The notes under the pieces: model-generated
Databases searched by the model: none
What the model was told of the DNA's origin: nothing
Seen by the model: only the letters and a program-made list of their open reading frames with translations
Shown: piece by piece, positions 14,493 to 19,048 of the stretch
How positions within the stretch are numbered: the first letter of the stretch is position 1
How the letters are laid out: every line of letters begins with the position of its first letter
From: an uncultured Clostridia bacterium
Lineage (GTDB): Bacteria; Bacillota; Clostridia; TANB77; CAG-508
Reading direction: 5' to 3'
Assembly: GCA_949746285.1 (NCBI GenBank)
Contig: CATJZH010000080.1
Span: 1 to 19,048, forward strand
Length of the DNA: 19,048 nucleotides
Translations under genes and position numbers: made by a program

Positions 14493-15122
14493 CTACTCTA
14501 TTCCACCAAATTCACTAAATGGCCAAAATCTAAAGCATACAACTCCTTCAATCTTTTTTAAAGGAATACATCCTAGTTCTCTACAGTCTGTACTTTTGGC
14601 TCTATTATCTCCCATTGCAAATATATATCCTTCTGGAACTATAAAGTCATAAAATACATCTGATTCTGTAACTACATCACTTTTTAAATATTCTTCTTCT
14701 AATACTTCTCCATTTACATATACTTTATTATTTTCAATTTTTATATGATTTCCTGCTGTACCTATAACTCTTTTTATATAACTTTTTTTAGTAATTTCTA
14801 AACTATAATATATAAATCTATTTAATATTCCTTTTGGTTCATTTTCATATACTGCAACTGGATTTGTTTGATCTGCTTCCCATTTTGAATAAGTTTTTGT
14901 TGGTGCTTCAAATGTAATTATATCTCCTACTTTAGGGTATTTTTTTGTTATTCTAAAAGTTCTATTTAATAATAACCTTTGATTTTCTTGTAATGTTGGG
15001 AACATTGATCTTTGTTTTACAATTGTTGGAGTTCCTACAAAATATCTAAATAGCAATGCTAATACTAGTGCTATTACTATGCAGTATCCCCATTCAAGTA
15101 TATCTTTTAATTTTTCATTCAT
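14493..15122 (-). CDS. lepB: Signal peptidase I
   Basis: Type I signal peptidase cleaves signal peptides from secreted proteins at the outer face of the membrane. The 209-residue protein has one N-terminal membrane helix (about 11-29), the Gram-positive arrangement. The catalytic Ser39 is in QRSMFPTL and Lys117 in YIKRVIGTAGN, forming the Ser-Lys dyad. The late box GDNRAKSTDCRELGCIP is intact, apart from Cys where Ser is usual in the S-x-D-S-R motif. AAAGG lies 7 bases before the ATG. It is the first gene of the operon lepB, holB, ricT, mtaD, ferredoxin. The sipS/lepB naming is interchangeable here. Confidence 0.95.
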   Translation of the reverse strand: MNEKLKDILEWGYCIVIALVLALLFRYFVGTPTIVKQRSMFPTLQENQRLLLNRTFRITKKYPKVGDIITFEAPTKTYSKWEADQTNPVAVYENEPKGILNRFIYYSLEITKKSYIKRVIGTAGNHIKIENNKVYVNGEVLEEEYLKSDVVTESDVFYDFIVPEGYIFAMGDNRAKSTDCRELGCIPLKKIEGVVCFRFWPFSEFGGIE

Positions 15123-15154
15123 TAGATTGCCTTTCTGACCTATTTATTTTACGC

Positions 15155-15183
15155 ATTATACATTATTTTTATTAGTTTTTCAA
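15155..15183 (-). promoter_or_regulatory. Promoter of the lepB operon
   Basis: On the minus strand TTGAAA (15178-15183) and TATAAT (15155-15160) are exactly 17 bases apart. Transcription would start near 15148, about 26 bases before the lepB start codon. Confidence 0.8.
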
Positions 15184-15208
15184 GTCTAATTTAATAACGT
15201 AACTTGTT

Positions 15209-16774
15209 TTAAACTGTCTTTTTAGGAGGTCTGCCTCTTCTTTTTGGTTCTTCTTTTCTTGGTCTTCCTCTCTTTTTAGGTTCTTCCTTTCTTGGTCTTC
15301 CTCTTTTCTTAGGCACTTCTTTTTTTGGTCTTCCTCTTTTTTTAGGTGCCTCTTCTTTTCTTGGTCTACCTCTTCTTTTTGGTTCTTCTTTTCTTGGTCT
15401 GCCTCTTCTTTTTGGTGTTTCTTCTTTTTGAGCTTTTCTTACAATTTGAATTTCTTGTGAATTTACTTTTTTTCTAGTATATCTTTTTACATTTGAATTT
15501 GTTTTATTCGTTTTTCTTGGAGTTAATTTTGTATAATTTCCATTTTTAATTCTAGTATATCTTCTTATGTTTGCTTCTGCAATTGCTTTTCGTATATCTT
15601 CAAGTTCTAAATCTGTTTCTTCTTCTATGGCATCTTTATAATTAGAGTTAAGCAATTTAGAATTAAAAATCATTGTAAGATCATCTAAATTTCCTTTTTT
15701 CATTTCTTCTCTACTTTTATCCTTTTCATTAGTTTGATTTTCTGTTTCTTGAATATTATATTTTTCAAATCCTCTTATGATAGTTTTTTTATATTTTGTT
15801 TCTTCATTTTCTAATTTCTCATCATAATATTCATCATCTTCTGTATCTTCTTCACTATAATCTTCGTAATCTTCTTCTATTTCATCGTCATAATCTTGGT
15901 CTTCTGTTTCTTCATCATAATATTCATCATCTTCTTCTGTATCTTCCTCATCATACTCTTGATAATCCTCTTCTATTTCCTCATCATACTCTTGATAATC
16001 CTCTTCTATTTCCTCATCGTAATCTTGATAATCCTCTTCTATTTCCTCATCATAATTTTCATATTCTTCTTCTTCATCTTCTATATCTTCTTCGCTATAA
16101 TTTTGGTAAGTTTCTTCTACTTCATCATCATAATCTTCTTCTGATTCTTCATCATAATATTCATCATTTTCTGCATCTTCTTCATCATAATTTTGATAAG
16201 TTTCTTCTATTTCCTCATCATAATTTTCATATTCTTTTTTTTCTTCTACATAATCTTGCTCATAATTTTGATATTCTTCTATTTCTTCATATACTTCACT
16301 ATTTTCTTTAAAATAATTTATTTTCTCTTCTTTATAATCTATATCTTGATAATCCTCAATTTCTTTGTCTTCTTCAGCATCATATTTTTCTAATTCTTCT
16401 TTATTATCAATTTCTTCAATTCCATATTTATCATAATTATCATTTTTATTATTCTTAGTTTTTTTCTTTTTATTTGCCTTTTTATACTCTCTATATGCTT
16501 CTTCTCCAAAATCAAAACTGCCAATTAGCTTATCTTCTAATCTACTTTCTTCGCCATCATACTCTTTTTTACTCTTATTTTTCCCGCTTTTATCAAATAA
16601 ATGACTAAGTGCAAAAACTAATGATACTAATATAATAGAAAATATAAGAAGCACTATTTTCTCGAAGTTAGAATTATTTTCTACTGTATAGTTTGCTGTA
16701 GTCGTAGCATAAGTATTATTGCAGTAAAACAAAAATATAGCTAAACTTATAAAAGCTTTTTTGATTTTTTTCAT
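15209..16774 (-). CDS. Membrane-anchored acidic-repeat protein with six C-terminal AT-hooks
   Basis: No known family is recognised for this 521-residue protein. Residues 1-23 look like a signal peptide (ending near NNTYA). A second hydrophobic helix spans 40-59 and is followed by KSGKNKSKK, so by the positive-inside rule the long C-terminal part is cytoplasmic. Residues 115-325 are a Glu/Asp/Tyr-rich, surely disordered region, with an 11-residue unit YDEEIEEDYQ(D/E) repeated at 241-273. Residues 360-450 are less repetitive and become basic. Residues 451-519 contain six RGRP AT-hook cores (457, 468, 480, 491, 502 and 513), each framed by basic residues. AT-hooks bind the minor groove of AT-rich DNA. 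GGAG lies upstream of the ATG. The gene follows the kinase by 13 bases. A DNA-to-membrane tether is my inference. Confidence 0.85.
   Translation of the reverse strand: MKKIKKAFISLAIFLFYCNNTYATTTANYTVENNSNFEKIVLLIFSIILVSLVFALSHLFDKSGKNKSKKEYDGEESRLEDKLIGSFDFGEEAYREYKKANKKKKTKNNKNDNYDKYGIEEIDNKEELEKYDAEEDKEIEDYQDIDYKEEKINYFKENSEVYEEIEEYQNYEQDYVEEKKEYENYDEEIEETYQNYDEEDAENDEYYDEESEEDYDDEVEETYQNYSEEDIEDEEEEYENYDEEIEEDYQDYDEEIEEDYQEYDEEIEEDYQEYDEEDTEEDDEYYDEETEDQDYDDEIEEDYEDYSEEDTEDDEYYDEKLENEETKYKKTIIRGFEKYNIQETENQTNEKDKSREEMKKGNLDDLTMIFNSKLLNSNYKDAIEEETDLELEDIRKAIAEANIRRYTRIKNGNYTKLTPRKTNKTNSNVKRYTRKKVNSQEIQIVRKAQKEETPKRRGRPRKEEPKRRGRPRKEEAPKKRGRPKKEVPKKRGRPRKEEPKKRGRPRKEEPKRRGRPPKKTV
15212..15424 (-). 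repeat. In-frame 33-36 base tandem repeats encoding the AT-hooks
   Basis: Six copies of a unit encoding (P)K(K/R)RGRPRKEE follow one another. Five intervals are 11, 12, 11, 11 and 11 codons long. On the plus strand the repeats read as TTCTTTTCTTGGTCTTCCTC-like units. Such repeats can gain or lose copies by slippage. Confidence 0.85.
15950..16054 (-). repeat. In-frame 33-base tandem repeats encoding the acidic unit
   Basis: Three nearly identical 33-base units encode YDEEIEEDYQ(D/E). They are embedded in longer degenerate relatives between about 15800 and 16240. Copy number may vary between strains and is prone to assembly error. Confidence 0.8.
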
Positions 16775-16787
16775 ACTATTTTTTCTC

Positions 16788-18257
16788 CTATTCTTCAGTA
16801 TTTTTTTCTTTAATATTTTTCTCTTGTTTAGTTGGTATTCTTATTACAACCTCTGTTCCTTTTCCAACTTCACTCTTTATATCTATCATACTATTATTTT
16901 GATCTAATATTTCTTTTGCAATTGAAAGACCTAAACCTGTTCCACCCATCTCTCTTGTTCTAGCTTTGTCAACTCTATAAAATCTTTCAAATATTTTGTC
17001 TAAATCTTGTTTTGGAATTCCTACACCTGTATCTATTATTTTTATATATGCATCATTATAAACAAATCCCACATATACTTTTATATTTCCACCTTCTGGT
17101 GTATATTTTATTGCATTTGTAAGTATATTAAGAACAACTCTTTCTATACCATCTTTATCTGCATATACTAAAGGTACATTAGATGTAACAAAGCATTCAC
17201 CTATTTGTCCTTTCTTTTTCATTTCTAAGTCTAGTCCGTCAAAAGTATATTTTACAAGCTCTCCTAAATCAAATTCCATTTTTTCAACTTTTACCTTTGA
17301 AGTATCATATTTAGAAAGTACCAATAGGTCACTAACAAGTCTTGACATTCTAAGCGCTTCTCCTGAAATTCTTTCTAAAAATTTCTTATTTATTTCCATA
17401 TCTACTTCATTTTCTAACAAAGTATCTGCATATCCCAATATTGATGTTATAGGTGTTTTTAACTCATGTGATACATCTGCAACAAATCTTTTTCGCATAG
17501 AATCCAATTTTGCATGCTCAGTTATATCTTGAATAACAACTATAACTCCTCCTGGTCTATCATTTTCATTTTTAAATGGGGCAAAAAATAAGTTTATAAT
17601 TCTATCTTCTAAACTCAATTTTTTCTCAGAAGATGCCCATTCATCTAAATAAATAATTTTTTCTAAATTTATATCTACATTATATTTATTAAAAACTTGT
17701 TCAAAATTTTGTTCATTTTCTAAATTCAAAAAAGTTTTGGCGGCTGGATTTATGTGTATTATTTTTCCTTCTAAATTAAAAGCAATTATTCCATCTGTCA
17801 TATGTAATAAAATAGCTTCAATTTGTTTTTTCTGTCTTGTTACTTCATTTAAATTTTCTTTTAATTCCATATTCATTGAATCAAAAGCAGAAACTAAATC
17901 ATTTATTTCATTTTTCTTTTTACTTCCATCACTTAAATATTTTACTCGTTCTGTTTTAGTTGCCTTTTCTGCACTTTTTATTAAATTTGCAATTGGAGAT
18001 ATAACAACTTTAGCAATTATTATTCCCATTATAATCATTAATGCAACAAAAACACTTAAATATATGCCAGTCGTTATTTGGGCTTGCATAATTTGTTGCT
18101 CAATTATATTTTGCAATTCTTGTGTTGACAAATTTATATTTATTCTATTATTTATATTTTCTAAATTATATGTATATGTTAATCCTAAAGCTGTAATAAC
18201 AATTATTCCAATAGCCGAAAACGCTAGAACTATCTTTATTTTTATGCTTCTTAACAT
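16788..18257 (-). CDS. WalK/PhoR-like membrane sensor histidine kinase
   Basis: The 489-residue protein has membrane helix 1 (about 8-29) and a short outside loop of about 35 residues. Helix 2 (about 62-86) is followed by HAMP (about 84-138) and PAS (about 140-248). The HisKA domain carries the phospho-acceptor His264 in DVSHELKTP. The ATPase domain shows the N box NILTNAIKYTP (377-387), G1 DTGVGIP (409-415), the F box FERFYRVD and G2 GGTGLGL (438-444). All catalytic motifs are intact. The outer loop is much shorter than the WalK Cache domain, so sensing may be within the membrane or via PAS. GTGGTG lies 7 bases before the ATG. No response regulator is adjacent: the gene has its own promoter after a strong terminator and is followed by the AT-hook gene. 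Confidence 0.93.
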   Translation of the reverse strand: MLRSIKIKIVLAFSAIGIIVITALGLTYTYNLENINNRININLSTQELQNIIEQQIMQAQITTGIYLSVFVALMIIMGIIIAKVVISPIANLIKSAEKATKTERVKYLSDGSKKKNEINDLVSAFDSMNMELKENLNEVTRQKKQIEAILLHMTDGIIAFNLEGKIIHINPAAKTFLNLENEQNFEQVFNKYNVDINLEKIIYLDEWASSEKKLSLEDRIINLFFAPFKNENDRPGGVIVVIQDITEHAKLDSMRKRFVADVSHELKTPITSILGYADTLLENEVDMEINKKFLERISGEALRMSRLVSDLLVLSKYDTSKVKVEKMEFDLGELVKYTFDGLDLEMKKKGQIGECFVTSNVPLVYADKDGIERVVLNILTNAIKYTPEGGNIKVYVGFVYNDAYIKIIDTGVGIPKQDLDKIFERFYRVDKARTREMGGTGLGLSIAKEILDQNNSMIDIKSEVGKGTEVVIRIPTKQEKNIKEKNTEE

Positions 18258-18291
18258 CCTTTTTCACCACTTGACATTATTTTCTTTTTAT

Positions 18292-18320
18292 ATTATATAC
18301 TTAAGCTATTTTTTATTCAA
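18292..18320 (-). promoter_or_regulatory. Promoter of the kinase/AT-hook operon
   Basis: On the minus strand TTGAAT (18315-18320) and TATAAT (18292-18297) are exactly 17 bases apart, giving a leader of about 28 bases before the kinase start. Confidence 0.78.
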
Positions 18321-18330
18321 GAAATTTTTA

Positions 18331-18382
18331 CAAAAAAAGAATGTATTTGTTATTTGTATAAATTACAAATAACAAATACATT
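18331..18382 (-). terminator. Intrinsic terminator of the TPM-domain gene
   Basis: The 19-base arms at 18340-18358 and 18364-18382 are perfectly complementary around a 5-base loop. On the minus strand the stem is followed by TTCTTTTTTTG. The stem is AT-rich but very long. It begins 8 bases after the stop codon of the gene and separates it from the kinase promoter. Confidence 0.88.
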
Positions 18383-18389
18383 TTACTTT

Positions 18390-19048
18390 TTAAAATCTTC
18401 TTGAGCTTCCTCCTCCACCTGATGATCCTCCGCCACCAAATGATCTACCTCTTGATGAACTACTTCTATGACCTGATGAGCCTCTTGATAAATTATTATA
18501 TATATTTCCATTTAGTGGGGCTTCTTCTACGCTATATTTTCCTACAAATATCCTTATAATCATTATTAGAGCAAAATATGCAAATATTATTCCAAATATT
18601 ACCCATCCTGCATTACCAGATTTGGCTTCCATTTGAACTGCATTTTCACTAGATACTTGAATTCCATATTCATTTACAATTTCTTCTAATACTGCATTAA
18701 AACCATTTCTTATTCCATCATTCCAGTTATTATCTTTAAGATATGGTATTATATAATTATCTTGAATTCTTCCTGTTTTTCCATCTGTTAAAGTTCCTTC
18801 TAATCCATAGCCAACTTCTACTCTAAATTGTCTTTCTTCTAAAGCAAGCAGTAATAAAACTCCATTATTTTTATCTTTATCACCTATTCCAAACTCTCGA
18901 AATAATTTTGTTGCATATTCTTCAAGAGAGCTGTTTTCAAGATTTTGTACTGTTACTACTACTATTTGTGCTCCTGTTTTACTATTTAATTCTTTATTTA
19001 CATTTATTATATAATTTTTTGTATCATTATTTAATAAATTAGCATAAT
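18390..19048 (-). CDS. TPM-domain (YgcG/Psb32-like) membrane protein, N-terminus off the edge
   Basis: The frame is open from the stop at 18390 through the right end of the window with no break, giving 218 visible residues. Residues visible first (YANLLNNDTKNYI to about residue 125) form a TPM domain. They include TGAQIVVVTVQNLENSSLEEY, an EFGIGDKDKNNGVLLLLA segment, GYGLEG, and GRIQDNYIIPYLKDNNWNDG. A membrane helix follows (about VIFGIIFAYFALIMIIRIFV), then a Ser/Gly/Arg-rich tail ending GGGGSSRRF. TPM proteins are usually exported, with an N-terminal signal peptide that would lie off-window. Known relatives include plant TPM phosphatase-like proteins and bacterial YgcG; the bacterial role is not settled. 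An internal Met at 18632 is not a start. Confidence 0.88.
   Translation of the reverse strand, partial: YANLLNNDTKNYIINVNKELNSKTGAQIVVVTVQNLENSSLEEYATKLFREFGIGDKDKNNGVLLLLALEERQFRVEVGYGLEGTLTDGKTGRIQDNYIIPYLKDNNWNDGIRNGFNAVLEEIVNEYGIQVSSENAVQMEAKSGNAGWVIFGIIFAYFALIMIIRIFVGKYSVEEAPLNGNIYNNLSRGSSGHRSSSSRGRSFGGGGSSGGGGSSRRF

Noticed and set aside
15950..16054. 33-base direct repeats resembling a CRISPR array
   Set aside because: The units are contiguous, have no unique spacers, keep the reading frame and encode a repeated peptide, so they are coding tandem repeats.
15796..16393. Three long plus-strand open frames rich in His, Leu, Phe and Ile
   Set aside because: They are mirror images of the minus-strand Glu/Asp/Tyr repeat gene; low-complexity codons leave the opposite strand free of stops. 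No ribosome binding sites or family features.

Overview
The window is an AT-rich (low-GC) bacterial chromosome segment whose first ~255 bases are not bacterial. They carry a near full-length rodent B1 (Alu/7SL-type) SINE. The join falls inside an anaerobic ribonucleotide reductase gene, so the window looks like the end of a contig assembled from rodent, most likely mouse, material (for example a gut metagenome) with a chimeric host/bacterium end. The bacterium itself looks like an uncultured low-GC Firmicute, probably of the Clostridia. Supporting features are Gram-positive style signal peptidase and sortase genes, a PASTA-containing SpoVD/PBP2-like protein, the lepB-holB-ricT order, a class III (anaerobic) NRDase, a clostridial 2[4Fe-4S] ferredoxin, strong AGGAGG-like ribosome binding sites and very AT-rich promoters. 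Species cannot be named from sequence alone.

Layout, left to right. 1-255: host DNA with B1. 256-750: 5' part of nrdD (minus). 751-1156: AT-rich intergenic region ending in an intrinsic terminator. 1157-3767: a membrane-anchored sortase and a 600-residue coiled-coil/acidic protein of unknown function (both minus, each with its own promoter). 3964-5796: a small two-helix membrane protein and murE (plus). 5804-10217: a minus-strand cluster reading HD-domain protein, J-like membrane protein, SpoVD-like class B PBP, then dapF. 10414-10803: an XRE regulator with a well-formed promoter. 10903-11082: a dense run of palindromes ending in the terminator of the next operon. 11103-15122: a minus operon lepB, holB, ricT, mtaD (broken by one extra base), and a 58-residue ferredoxin. 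15209-18257: a two-gene minus operon of a WalK/PhoR-like sensor kinase and an unusual membrane-anchored AT-hook protein. 18390-19048: C-terminal two thirds of a TPM-domain membrane protein running off the right edge.

How the genes work together. Several act on the cell envelope: murE and dapF supply the diaminopimelate-containing stem peptide, the SpoVD-like PBP crosslinks it, the sortase and signal peptidase process surface and secreted proteins, and the kinase may sense envelope state. holB (clamp loader) and ricT (Fe-S RNA maturation/phosphorelay factor) are a conserved Firmicute pair.

The best candidate for something undescribed is the 521-residue protein at 15209-16774. It has a signal sequence, one further membrane helix, about 200 residues of Glu/Asp/Tyr repeats, then six AT-hook (RGRP) motifs at 11-12 residue spacing. 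It lies 13 bases downstream of a sensor kinase that has no visible response regulator. The predicted topology puts the AT-hooks in the cytoplasm, so it could tether AT-rich DNA to the membrane; this is inference.
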